Under the pieces are notes generated by a model. That model saw only the letters and a list, made by a program, of their open reading frames with translations. It made no database searches and had not been told where the DNA came from. Shown here piece after piece: positions 36,173-45,138 of a stretch of 64,000 bases of DNA (positions are counted from its first letter, which is position 1; each line of letters begins with the position of its first letter). The stretch lies in contig CAVUNW010000016.1 in assembly GCA_963742865.1 (NCBI GenBank), positions 372,001 through 436,000 on the forward strand, in the 5' to 3' direction. This DNA is from Bog-532 sp963742865. GTDB taxonomy: Bacteria > Actinomycetota > Actinomycetes > Streptosporangiales > Streptosporangiaceae. Position numbers and translations under genes: made by a program.

Positions 36173-37072
36173 TTACTGGAGTGACCGAACGGGACGGTCG
36201 GGGCGGCGGTCGGCCGGACGGCCGTTGGCGGGCGGGCTGGCCAGTGTGTCGACCGCTTCCCGCAGGCTGGTCAGGTGCTGGATCCCCGGAGGCGGCGGAA
36301 CCTCCCAGCCGGGGCCGGCGGTGTAGCGCCGGACGGGATAAGGCATCAGGGCCCGCAGCACCTCCGCGTCGGCGGTGTCCGGGCGCTGCGCCCACAGCAC
36401 GACCGCCCCGGGGGCGGTGTCCCGCACGGCCCGGACCAGGCTCGGCGTGGGCGTGGCGGCGCCCAGCATGCGGGCCGGTATCCGGTGCCCGGCCAGCGCC
36501 GCCGACAGCGCGGCGAGCGGGAGCGTGTGGTGCTCGTCCGCCACGCAGGCGAGCAGGACCAGCGGGGCGTCCGGGGAGACCGGCGGCCGCGGCACGCGGT
36601 GCAGCGCGCCCAGCACCGCCCACGACAGCGCGTGCTCGATGTCCACGCAGTCGGGATCAATGCGCTGGTCCGCGTCGACGGCCTGGAGGACGGGCCGGCA
36701 CACCTCTTCCCAGGCGTCGACCACGCCCCGGCGCGACAGCACGCTGTCCAGCACGATCCGGGACCGTTCGGCGTCGGGCACCCGCGCCGCCGCGACGAGG
36801 TCCGCGACGTCCCGTTCGGCGGAAACCGGCTCCGAATCGCCGGCCTGCACCGTGCGCGCGGCCTCGGACGCGAGCATGCCCAGGCCGATCAGGTCGAGCA
36901 TGCGTCGCAGCCGCGCGACGTCCTCCTCACCGTACCGGCGGTACCGGCCGGGCTCCGAGCCCTGCGGCCCGATGCCGTACCGGCGGTGCCACGAGCGGAG
37001 CGTCGACTCGGCGATGCCGAGATGCCGCGCCACCTGCCCGGCGGTCCACGCTGACCCTGCTGATGATCCCAT
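36173..37072 (-). CDS. litR: LitR/CarH-like MerR regulator with B12-binding-type domain
   Basis: This 299-residue protein has an N-terminal MerR-type winged helix ('TAGQVARHLGIAESTLRSWH', 'GRYRRYGEEDVARLRRM'), then a helical and Rossmann part like the cobalamin sensors CarH/LitR. It keeps E146-H147 ('DIEHALS'), matching the Glu-His above the corrin, and His182 in 'DEHHTLPL', exactly 35 residues later as in CarH. The Trp of W-x9-EH is not at its place, and the usual Gly after the His is Pro. It is the last gene of the carotenoid operon, 6 bp after the Rieske gene start side, so light or B12 control of pigment is likely. Confidence 0.82.
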   Translation of the reverse strand: MGSSAGSAWTAGQVARHLGIAESTLRSWHRRYGIGPQGSEPGRYRRYGEEDVARLRRMLDLIGLGMLASEAARTVQAGDSEPVSAERDVADLVAAARVPDAERSRIVLDSVLSRRGVVDAWEEVCRPVLQAVDADQRIDPDCVDIEHALSWAVLGALHRVPRPPVSPDAPLVLLACVADEHHTLPLAALSAALAGHRIPARMLGAATPTPSLVRAVRDTAPGAVVLWAQRPDTADAEVLRALMPYPVRRYTAGPGWEVPPPPGIQHLTSLREAVDTLASPPANGRPADRRPDRPVRSLQ

Positions 37073-37078
37073 TCCGCC

Positions 37079-38110
37079 TCACATCGACCGCAACTGGTAC
37101 CGGCGCTCGGCGTAGGCCAGATCATCCCGCCACAAGCGGGCCGCAGCGCGCCGCATGACCGGCCGCAATGCCGGCGCCATGGCCCGGGCGAGCGCAAACC
37201 CCGGTCGCCCGGAGTCTGCCACCACCGCCTCGATGACCGCAGTCCGGGGGCGGCCATCGGTCCCGCGGCCGCGCGGTGTGGCGTGCGTCTCCACCACGCT
37301 GCCCGCTCCCTCACCCTCGGTGATCCGCATGACCACGGTCCGCGGCTCAGGGCAGGTGAACTCGGCCTGGACTGGCGCCCCGAGGCCGGGCGCCACCCGG
37401 AATGTCACCGAGACCACGAAACGGTCGTCCTCGTTGGCCACGTCCACCTCGCCGGGCGCGGACAGCACGGAGAGCCGGCTGAACGAGTACGGGTGGAACC
37501 AGGCGCCGTGCCAGGGATCGAGCCGGTTGGCCACGATGTCGGCCGGCTCGCACACCCCGGTCAGGGTGGCCACCGAATCGACGCTGGATTCCCGCGGCGG
37601 CCGTCCGGGCACGACCGGGGCCGGCCGCGGTTCCTCGCCGCCCGCCACGTCCAGCCGGACCCACGCCAGCACCCCGTCGTCATGCACGGGCAGCGGATGC
37701 CAGCCGCCCCCGCGGCCGGGGCCGACCCTCAGCCCGTGCCAGCGGCAGACCAGCGCGCCGCCGTCGACCGCGGCCAGCGCCATCGGCGCACCCAGATGCG
37801 GGCAGGCCCCGGGGCCGGCGACCAGGCCGCCGTCGGTGTCCCGCCAGGCCACCACCTCGGCCCCGGCCACCGTGGTCCCGAACGGGCGATCGCCGCGGAT
37901 CTGGCGGCTGGCGGCCAGGACGAACCAGTTACCGGACGGCCGGGCCTGCGCGCGCTTGACCGCCGCGTCGATCAGGGCCGGGCGGGCGCCGACGTAGGTG
38001 GGCTGCTGGGCGGCCCATTGCGAACGGGGCAGCGGGCGCAGCGGCCAGTTCGGCGGCCAGTTCGGCGGCCACCGCCGGGCGAGACGGCCTCTGGCGTTCG
38101 ACGTGCTCAC
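37079..38110 (-). CDS. Rieske [2Fe-2S] protein of the carotenoid cluster (DUF5914 type)
   Basis: This 343-residue protein has a complete Rieske cluster site, C103-P-H105 and C122-R-W-H125 ('GACPHLGAPM', 'VCRWHGLRV'), plus a C-terminal domain of the DUF5914 type found next to actinobacterial carotenoid genes. It is likely an oxygenase or electron-transfer partner modifying a carotenoid end group. GTG 38110 overlaps the crtU-like stop (GTGA). Near the N-terminus a 12-bp tandem repeat (38048-38071) encodes NWPPNWP. It has no membrane helix. Confidence 0.82.
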   Translation of the reverse strand: MSTSNARGRLARRWPPNWPPNWPLRPLPRSQWAAQQPTYVGARPALIDAAVKRAQARPSGNWFVLAASRQIRGDRPFGTTVAGAEVVAWRDTDGGLVAGPGACPHLGAPMALAAVDGGALVCRWHGLRVGPGRGGGWHPLPVHDDGVLAWVRLDVAGGEEPRPAPVVPGRPPRESSVDSVATLTGVCEPADIVANRLDPWHGAWFHPYSFSRLSVLSAPGEVDVANEDDRFVVSVTFRVAPGLGAPVQAEFTCPEPRTVVMRITEGEGAGSVVETHATPRGRGTDGRPRTAVIEAVVADSGRPGFALARAMAPALRPVMRRAAARLWRDDLAYAERRYQLRSM

Positions 38111-39753
38111 CTGCGCACCCCTTCCGTTTCCCGCGGCTGCGGTCGCTGGTCTGCCCGGGGTTTCTCCCGGGCCTGGCCGGGTCGCTGGCCTGCCCGGGGT
38201 TTCTCGCGAGCGTGGCCGGCGAGCCAGCGCAGGGGGGCCACCCGCCCCCGGGTCGGCACGGAGTACACCGTATGGCCGGCCAGCCCCCACCGGGCCAGCA
38301 GGCAGTTCGCCGCGTGCCAGCCGGTGCTGGCCGCCCGCTCCATCAGCGCCACCGGCAGGTCGATGCGGATGCCGTCGCCGGCCAGCACCAGCCCCGGCAC
38401 CGGGGTGAGCACCTTCGGGCGGCGGGCGAAGTCGCCCACCCCGAGCAGCGGGCAGTCCTCCCGCCACAACTCCGCGGCGGCGGCGACCCGGGCCGCGCCG
38501 GTCTCCGGGTATAGCGCGTGCAGCCGCTCGATCATCCGCTTGGCCACGCCCGGTTCACGGGGCGCGGCGTAGGCGTGCAGTTCGACCACAGAGCCGTGCT
38601 GGCGCCGGGCCCAGTTCCGGGCCTCCCGGTCGTACCGGTCCAGCACGCTGATGTTGTCCAGCGGGTCGAGGCCACCGGTGGCCAGGAACGCCGGGCGGCT
38701 CGCGTCCACCGGACGGTCCAGCCACAGCCGCTGCACCAGGAACGGCGGCGCGGTGCGCAGCCCGGCGACGCGATCGCGCCAGTCCGCGCCGGCCGGATCT
38801 GCTGAGCCCGCGAGATCGGGTGACCCGCCGACGATGGCCCGGAGCCCGGCCACGTCGGTGGCCAGGACCACCGCGTCCGCGTCGAGCCGCGCGCCGCTCC
38901 GGGTCTGCACGCCGAACCGCCGCGGCCCGCCGCGCCGCACCTCGGTGATCTCGGTCCCGGTCCGGAAGGTCACGCCGCGCGCCGTCAGGTAACCGCGCAG
39001 CGGGTCCCACAGGGCGGTGCCGAAGCCGGCGTCGGGCACGTCGAAGACCAGGCCCTCGCTGGAGCCCAGGAAGTAGATGTGGAACATGGTGGCCAGCTCG
39101 GCCGCGGACATCTGGCCCGGCGGGGCGAAGAAGCTGCGCGAGAAGACCTCGAACGCCAGGTGCCGGGCCGCCGCCGGGAAGTTGATGCGGCGCAGGAACG
39201 TCTCGGCGTCAACGTTGTCGAGCTGCTCGTAGATGCCCGGCACCGACACGGCGGCCAGCGGGGCGGCCGCGGCCGCATCCAGGGCAAGCAGATCCCGGGG
39301 CCGGAACGTGGGGCTGCGCAGGGCGAAGACCAGCGCGTTCCACGGCGGGGTGCGCGGCAGGCCGCGGAAACTGTCCCGCCGGCCGGTCGCGTCGACCAGC
39401 GGATAATCCGTCAGCGGGACCAGCCGGTCCAGGCCCGGGTCGGCCCGGCGGAGCAGCGCGCGGAGGTTGTAGTACTGGCGGAAGAAGGCGTGGAACCCGC
39501 GGCTCATCGGCAAGCCCGGCACGTCGGCTCTGTCCCCCGTCCAGCCGCCCACTCGGCCGCCGAGGTACGGTTCGCGCTCGGCGACCGTGACCTGGACCCC
39601 GCGCTCGGCCAGCCCGGTCGCGGCGGCCAGGCCCGCGATGCCGGCCCCGACGACGACCGCGTGCGGCCGCCAGGGCAGTACGCTCGCGCTCGGCGCGCCG
39701 TCCGGGGCCCGGTGCCGTACGGCCCGCCGGTCCCGGCCGCCCGCCGCGTTCAT
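38107..39753 (-). CDS. crtU: CrtU-like FAD-dependent carotenoid desaturase/methyltransferase-type oxidoreductase
   Basis: This 548-residue flavoprotein of the phytoene-desaturase superfamily has the FAD motif 'VVVGAGIAGLAAATGLAERG' near residue 30, 'LGGRVGGWTG', and the C-terminal 'VPGLVLAGDGIRIDLPVALMERA'. The mid-section 'MSRGFHAFFRQYYNLR' and 'FEVFSRSFFAPPGQMS' resembles CrtU/CruE, which desaturates and shifts methyl groups of beta rings to form aromatic carotenoids. The frame is intact. It overlaps the Rieske gene downstream and the methyltransferase upstream (ATGA). Confidence 0.85.
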   Translation of the reverse strand: MNAAGGRDRRAVRHRAPDGAPSASVLPWRPHAVVVGAGIAGLAAATGLAERGVQVTVAEREPYLGGRVGGWTGDRADVPGLPMSRGFHAFFRQYYNLRALLRRADPGLDRLVPLTDYPLVDATGRRDSFRGLPRTPPWNALVFALRSPTFRPRDLLALDAAAAAPLAAVSVPGIYEQLDNVDAETFLRRINFPAAARHLAFEVFSRSFFAPPGQMSAAELATMFHIYFLGSSEGLVFDVPDAGFGTALWDPLRGYLTARGVTFRTGTEITEVRRGGPRRFGVQTRSGARLDADAVVLATDVAGLRAIVGGSPDLAGSADPAGADWRDRVAGLRTAPPFLVQRLWLDRPVDASRPAFLATGGLDPLDNISVLDRYDREARNWARRQHGSVVELHAYAAPREPGVAKRMIERLHALYPETGAARVAAAAELWREDCPLLGVGDFARRPKVLTPVPGLVLAGDGIRIDLPVALMERAASTGWHAANCLLARWGLAGHTVYSVPTRGRVAPLRWLAGHAREKPRAGQRPGQAREKPRADQRPQPRETEGVRR

Positions 39754-40555
39754 CCGGTCTCCTCGCCGTCCGGGGCGCGCTGGCGCGGTCCGGCGCGCTG
39801 GCGCGGTCCGGCGCGCTGGCGCGGTCCGTGGCGCGGTCCGGCGCGCTGGCCAGGAAGGTGTGCACCACGTCGCGCTGCCAGCCGGTCATCGTCTCGCTGT
39901 GCACCGCGGCGAACCCGGCCTTGCGGAGCCGCCGCCGGAAGCGCCGGACGCCGTCGAAGGCGGCCACACTGCGCCACAGGTAGCGGTACAGGGTGGCGTC
40001 GCCGGTGGCCAGCCGGCCGGACGGGATGATCACGCTCCAGCACACCGCGTTCCACATCGCGCGGGCGCGGAGCGAGTCGCGCACCGAGTACTCGTGCACC
40101 GCCAGCGTGCCGCCCGGCCGCAGCAGCCCGCGCAGCGCGCGCAGCTGAGCGTCGGGGTCGGCGAGGTTGCGGATGAGGTAGGCGGCCAGGATCCCGTCGA
40201 ACGGCCCGCGGACCCCGGCTTCGGCCAGGTCCTCGACCCGCGCGTGCACGAACCGCACGGACGGCGGCCAGGGCTTCGCCCGCGCCTGCGCCAGCATCTG
40301 CGCCGAGGCGTCGATCGCGACGATCTCCGCGTGCGGCGCGGCGGTCAGCAGGGCCGCCGTGGACGCGCCCGTGCCGCAGCCGGCGTCGAGCAGGCGCAGT
40401 CCCCGGCCGTCGGCGGGCAGCCGCATCCGCCGGGCTGACAGCCGCAGGTGCGCGTGATAGCCCGGGTTGGCGCCCACCAGCCGGTCGTAGGCCGCGGCCC
40501 CGGCGTCGAAGGCGGCCGGGACCTCCTCGCGCCGCAATCCGGCGTCGGTTGTCAC
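39750..40555 (-). CDS. crtT: SAM-dependent methyltransferase of the carotenoid cluster (CrtT-like), 3' frameshift in a repeat
   Basis: This class I methyltransferase is about 268 residues. It has the SAM motif 'LRLLDAGCGTGASTAALL', 'VAIDASAQML', and 'AYLIRNLADPDAQLRALRGLL' (UbiE/menG-like). CrtT genes sit at this position in Streptomyces carotenoid clusters. The C-terminal tail is made by 18-bp tandem repeats (39775-39851, repeated APDRAS). The frame changes within the repeats; the natural stop at 39750 is in the next frame and overlaps the crtU ATG. GTG 40555 overlaps the crtYd stop. Confidence 0.85.
39775..39851. repeat. 18-bp minisatellite at the end of crtT
   Basis: Three exact copies of GCGCGCTGGCGCGGTCCG (39775-39828) are followed by a 12-bp partial copy and an 11-bp partial copy. 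On the minus strand they encode repeated A-P-D-R-A-S. The copy number may vary between isolates and can be miscounted by assemblers. Confidence 0.9.
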
Positions 40556-40929
40556 CGCAGGTCTCCCTTCAGATCAGGGGCAGAGCGCCGGCGGCCCTGG
40601 GCGGCCCGGCGGCCCTGGTGTCCTTGGTGTCCTTGGCGTTCCCACAGCAGCAGGGCCACCGTGACCAGGGCGAACCCGAACAGGAAGTCCTCGACCGGGA
40701 TGTCCCAGGGAAACCGCAGGCCGGTCATCGGCCGCGGCGCGTACTCCACCACCGGCGCGGACAGTTTGGTCAGCCAGCCGTCGACCAGGATCTGGAAGGT
40801 GAACACGATGGCCATGGCCACCCAGTAGCTGGGACGGCGGAACAATCCGGTCCGCAGGAAGGCCAGTTCCCAGGCCGCGACGGCGGCCACCGCGAGGACC
40901 GCAGGCAGCGTGTACCCGAGGCCGGTCAT
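40552..40929 (-). CDS. crtYd: Lycopene cyclase subunit CrtYd
   Basis: This 125-residue membrane subunit of a heterodimeric lycopene cyclase has three helices and the family signature 'FRRPSYWVAMAIVFTFQILVD' region, then 'RFPWDIPVEDFLFGFALV' (PxE-type active site). CrtYc and CrtYd together close beta or epsilon rings of lycopene. ATG 40929 overlaps the expected TGA of crtYc (ATGA). It is followed without gap by the methyltransferase gene. Confidence 0.88.
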   Translation of the reverse strand: MTGLGYTLPAVLAVAAVAAWELAFLRTGLFRRPSYWVAMAIVFTFQILVDGWLTKLSAPVVEYAPRPMTGLRFPWDIPVEDFLFGFALVTVALLLWERQGHQGHQGRRAAQGRRRSAPDLKGDLR

Positions 40930-41348
40930 GACCGCCGCCCGTCCGGCCCGTGTCCGCCGAACCCCGGCGGCGGCCCGGGGCGGCCGGCGGCGGCCGGGGG
41001 GGTGTTGCGGCGACGGCCGCCGGAGCGCCGCGTCGCGCCAGCGGGCGGCCACGGCCTGCACGCCGGCGTAGGTCAGGATCCCGCACACCGGGATGACCAG
41101 GAAGAACACCAGCTCTTCGACCGGGATCCGGAACGGCAGCCGCAGTCCCGGTCACGTACCGCGGGTTGTAAGTCCAGACCCCCCCGGCGATGGCGAGAGC
41201 GTCCCAGACCAGGAAAACCGCGGCCACCGGCAGCACGGTCCGCGCCAGCCGGGCGGGCTGCCGGTAGACGCGGGCGCCGAGCACCTCGAGCGGCAGCGGT
41301 GACCGCCAGGCAGCCGCCCATCAGGATCAGGTACTGGTAGTGGTCCAT
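40926..41348 (-). CDS. crtYc: Lycopene cyclase subunit CrtYc, frameshifted
   Basis: The other subunit of the heterodimeric cyclase begins 'MDHYQYLILMGGCLAVT' (ATG 41348), continues in a second frame with 'VFLVWDALAIAGGVWTYN' and in a third with the region up to 'FFLVIPVCGILTYAGVQAV'. There are thus two frame changes, near 41285 and 41145. A third, probably in the G-run near 40998, would restore the TGA at 40926. The PxE-type cyclase segment (RIPVEE) lies at the second junction. Its ATG begins 1 bp after the crtB stop. Confidence 0.82.
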
Positions 41349-41349
41349 G

Positions 41350-42357
41350 TCAGCCCGCGCCCCCGGCTCCCGTGGCGTCCATCGTCCCGGTAACGTCCAC
41401 GGTCATCGTGACGTGCCCCGGGCCGCGCGCACCGCGCCGCGCCCACCACGCGCGGGCCAGCCCCGGGATCGCCACCCGCAGGCGCCGGGCCTTACCGACC
41501 CGGGCCCGGTGCGCGAACACCGCGAAGTCCGCGTCCTCGATGCGGTCCAGTATCTCGGAATACAGCGTCAGCGCGGTCGCGACGCACGGCCGGGACACCG
41601 GATCCAGCATGGCGATCCCGCCGCGCGCGAACCGGTAGATCGCGCGGGTGGTGGCGTGCTGGTCGGCCAGCGCGGCGCGCACCCGGGGGTCGGTGCGCCG
41701 GTGCGCGCGGCACCAGGCCAGCAGGTCACGGTCCACGCCGAACGCGGCCAGTTCGTCCGCCGGGAGGTACACGCGGCCCCGGTCCAGGTCCTCGGCCACG
41801 TCGCGGAGGAAGTTCGTCAGCTGGAAGGCCTTGCCCAGGGCAGCGGCGTACGGGGCGGCCTCGGCGGGCGGCCCGGCCGTGCCCAGCACGGGCAGCACCT
41901 GCAGCCCGATCACTTCGGCCGAGCCGTGCACGTAGCTGTCCAGCGCGGCCCGGTTGGGGTAGCCGGTGACCTCGAGGTCCATCCGCATCGAGGTCATGAA
42001 GTCCTCGAACAGCGACGGGGCGATCCGGTAACGCGCCGCGGTGTCCACCACCGCCGCGAGGATCGGGTCCGCGCTGTGCCCGGTCCGCAGCCCGGCGGAC
42101 AGACCTTCGGCCAGTTCCGCCAGGCCGGCGGCGACCTGCCCGCGGTCGGCGCCCGGCGGGGCGGTGTCCACGATGTCGTCGGCCCAGCGGGCGAAGCCGT
42201 ACAGGGCGTGGATCGCCGGCCGCTGGGCCCGGGTCAGCAGCTTCGTGGCCAGGTAATACGTCTTGCCGTGCCGGGCGTTCAGCTCCCGGCAGCGCGCGTA
42301 GGCGGAGCGGAGCCGGGGATCGGTGAGCCCGGCCGCGTCCAGTTCGGCGCCGATCAT
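41350..42357 (-). CDS. crtB: Phytoene synthase CrtB
   Basis: This 335-residue squalene/phytoene synthase condenses two geranylgeranyl-PP to phytoene. Visible are 'HGKTYYLATKLLTRAQRPAI', the first Asp-rich motif 'ADDIVD', 'HGSAEVIGLQVLPVLG' and the second motif 'LTNFLRDVAEDLDRGRVYLP'. ATG 42357 overlaps the crtI stop (ATGA). It has a Gly/Ala/Thr-rich C-terminal tail beyond the catalytic core. The frame is intact. Confidence 0.93.
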   Translation of the reverse strand: MIGAELDAAGLTDPRLRSAYARCRELNARHGKTYYLATKLLTRAQRPAIHALYGFARWADDIVDTAPPGADRGQVAAGLAELAEGLSAGLRTGHSADPILAAVVDTAARYRIAPSLFEDFMTSMRMDLEVTGYPNRAALDSYVHGSAEVIGLQVLPVLGTAGPPAEAAPYAAALGKAFQLTNFLRDVAEDLDRGRVYLPADELAAFGVDRDLLAWCRAHRRTDPRVRAALADQHATTRAIYRFARGGIAMLDPVSRPCVATALTLYSEILDRIEDADFAVFAHRARVGKARRLRVAIPGLARAWWARRGARGPGHVTMTVDVTGTMDATGAGGAG

Positions 42358-43924
42358 GAGTACGCTCCGGTGGCCGGGGCGGTCATCGGCGGGCCTGCCG
42401 GGACGGCGCGGTCTGGGGTCGCGGCCGAGGCCCGGCGAGCGGGCCGGTACGGGGCCGGTGATCCGGTCCGCGGCCAGCCGGCCGGAGACCAGCGCCGTCG
42501 GGACGCCGACGCCGGGCACGGTACCGCAGCCGGCCAGGACCGCGTTGTCCGTGCCGCGCGGCAGGTTGCCCGGCCGGAACGGCCCGCTCTGCAGGAACGA
42601 GTGCGCGAAGGAGAACGGCGTCCCGGCGACCAGCCCCTGGGCGGCCCAGTCGTCCGGCGTGACCACCTCGCGCACGGTGATCTCGGCGTCCAGGCCGGGC
42701 AGCAGGCGCTGGCCCACGATCGAGGCGAGCTGGTCGGCGTAGGCGCTGCCGGTGGCGCCCCAGTCGATCCGGCCGCGGGCCAGGTTGGGCACGGGCGCCA
42801 GGATGTACAGCAGGTCCGAGCCATCCGGGCGCCAGCCCGGGGTCGGTCGCGGTGGGCCGGGTCACCAGCAGCGACGGGTCGCTCATCAGCCGCCCCTCGG
42901 TGATGATCTCGCGGAAGGTTTCCCGCCAGGCGCCGCCGAACACGATCGTGTGGTGGGCGGCGTCCGGCCAGCGGCGCCCCGTACCGGCGTGCAGGACCAC
43001 CGCGGACGGGGCGGGCCGCAGCGGCAGCGCCCGGCGCGGGGTCCGGCCGAGCAGCTGGTACGCGGTGGGCAGTTCGGTGGCGAGAACCACCGCGTCGCAG
43101 GGGAGCCGCAGCCCGGTATCGGTGTGCACGGCACGGACGCGCGACCCGGACCGCTCGAGCGAAGTGACGGTGGTGCCGTAGCAGAAGCGGACCCCGGCCG
43201 CCGCCGCGGCCCCGGCGAGCGCGTCCGGCAGCGCCCGCATGCCGCCGCGGGGGAAGTACACTCCGGCCACCGTGTCCATGTAGGCGATGACGGCGTAGAC
43301 GGCCAGCGCGTGCCGCGGCGACTCACCGGCGTACAGCGACTGGAAGGAGAACACCCGGCGCAGCCGCTCATCGCGGATGAACCGGCCGATCGCGGGCTCG
43401 AGCCGGCGGAACGCGCCCAGCGCGGCCAGACGCCCCAGGTCCGGAGTGGCCAGCGCGAACGGCGAGTCGAAGTTGGCCGCGATGAACTGGCTGAACTCGC
43501 GCTGGTAGAGCTCGGTGAGCCAGGCGCGCAGCCGCCGGTAGCCGTCCGCCTCGGCGGGCCCGGCGAACGCGGCGACGGCGGCGGCCATGGCGTCGGCGTC
43601 GGTGTGCACGTCCAGCTCGCTGCCGTCGGCGAACTGGGCGCGGTAGGCCGGGTCCAGGCGGACCAGGTCCAGCCGGTCGGTCAGGTTCTCCCCCACCGCG
43701 GCCAGCGTCCCGGCCACCAGATCCGGCATGGTGAGCACGGTCGGGCCGGTGTCCATCCGGAACCCGCCGACGTCCATCCGGCCGGCCCGGCCGCCCGGCG
43801 TCGCGTCCCGCTCAACCACGGTGACCTCGCGCCCGCGCCCGGCCAGGTGCAGCGCGGCGGCCAGCCCGGCGAGCCCGGCGCCGGCCACCACGACCTGGCT
43901 GGTGGGCCCGCTCACGGTGCGCAT
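42354..43924 (-). CDS. crtI: Phytoene desaturase CrtI, frameshifted
   Basis: This FAD-dependent phytoene desaturase is about 520 residues if repaired. It has 'VVVAGAGLAGLAAALHLAGRG' (FAD), 'GGRAGRMDVGGFRMDTGPT' and 'GVYFPRGGMRALPDALA'. The end, 'AHSFLQSGPFRPGNLP' with 'AGCGTVPGVGVPTALVSGRL', is in other frames. Frame shifts are near 42825 and 42430. The stop at 42354 overlaps the crtB ATG. It desaturates phytoene to lycopene for the cyclase downstream. Confidence 0.93.
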
Positions 43925-43928
43925 CTGG

Positions 43929-45138
43929 CTACCAGGCCCGGTTCGTGTAGCGGATGGCCAGATCGCGGAGGGCGCCGAGGACGAAACCGTTCAGCCCGCT
44001 GCGGTCCAGCTGCGCGCACGCGGCGCGCACCCGGCTGCCGATCATCTGCTCCATCTGGGTCGCGGCCCCGGTCTCGGCGATGAGCCGGCGCCACTGGTCG
44101 ATGTGGTCCTCATCGAGCGATTCCCGCCCGGACAGCTGGTCCAGCCGGGCCCGCTGACCGCGGCGTGGCCATCTCCCCGGCCAGCACGACCACGCTGGTC
44201 GCCTTGCGCTCCCGCAGGTCACCGCCGCTGGGCTTACCGGTGACCGACGGCCGCCCGAAGACGCCGAGCACGTCGTCGCGCAGCTGGAACGCCTCACCGA
44301 CCAGCCCGCCGTACTCGCCCAGCACGCCCAGGATCTGCTCGTCGCAGCCGGCCAGGGCGGCGCCCAGTTCCAGCGGACGGCGCACCGTGTAGTTTCCGGA
44401 CTTGCGCCGGGTCACCTCGAGCACCTCGTCCAGGCTGGGGTTGCTCCGGGTGTCGTTGATCAGGTCGGCGAACTGCCCCACGGCCAGCTCGCCGCGCAGC
44501 GTGTCGTACCGGGGCCAGCCCCGGGCCAGCGCCGCCGCGCCGACCCCGCTCTCACGCAGCAGCTGTTCCGCCCACACCAGGCACAAGTCGCCGAGCAGGA
44601 TCGCGGCCGATTCGCCGAAACGTTCGGCGGGGCCGCCGAGGCCCTGGGCGCGGTGCCACTCGGCGAGGCGCATATGGACGGCCGGGCGCCCACGCCGCAG
44701 CGCGGACCGGTCCATGACGTCGTCCTGCAGCAGGGCGAAGGCGTGCACCAGTTCGGTGCTGGCCGCGGCGCGCAGCGCGGCGTCGCTTTCCTCCGCGCCG
44801 CTCAGCCAGCCAAGGTAGGTAAAGGTGGACCGGACGAACTTGCCGCCGGCCACGAACTCGCTGAGCAGCCCGGTCACGAACTCCGCTCCGGGCACGCCGT
44901 GCACGTGCTCCGCACAGCGGTCGCGAACGAACGCCGCCAGCACCGCAGTGACCCGGGCCTGGAGCCCGGTCAGCCATCGGTCGAGATCAACCTCACCCGG
45001 CCGCCCCGATGAGCCGGGCCGCCCCTGTGGGCCCGGCTCGAGGAGGGACGCGAGGGACGTCCTGGGATTCAGGGGCGTGAGCGAACCCGGCGGCGCGGCC
45101 TCGCTGGAGCTCTCGCCCAGAAGCTGACCCACCTGCAT
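43929..45138 (-). CDS. crtE: Geranylgeranyl diphosphate synthase CrtE, frameshifted
   Basis: This trans-isoprenyl diphosphate synthase is about 400 residues if repaired. It has the first Asp motif 'LLQDDVMDRSALRRGRPA', the 'KSGNYTVRRPLELG' segment and the second motif 'QLRDDVLGVFG'. It provides the C20 precursor for CrtB. The C-terminal 120 residues are in another frame; the shift is near 44165. ATG 45138 is chosen for the GGAGG 11 bases upstream. It is the first gene of the carotenoid operon. Its promoter region holds two 11-bp-spaced repeats (45201-45218). Confidence 0.9.
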
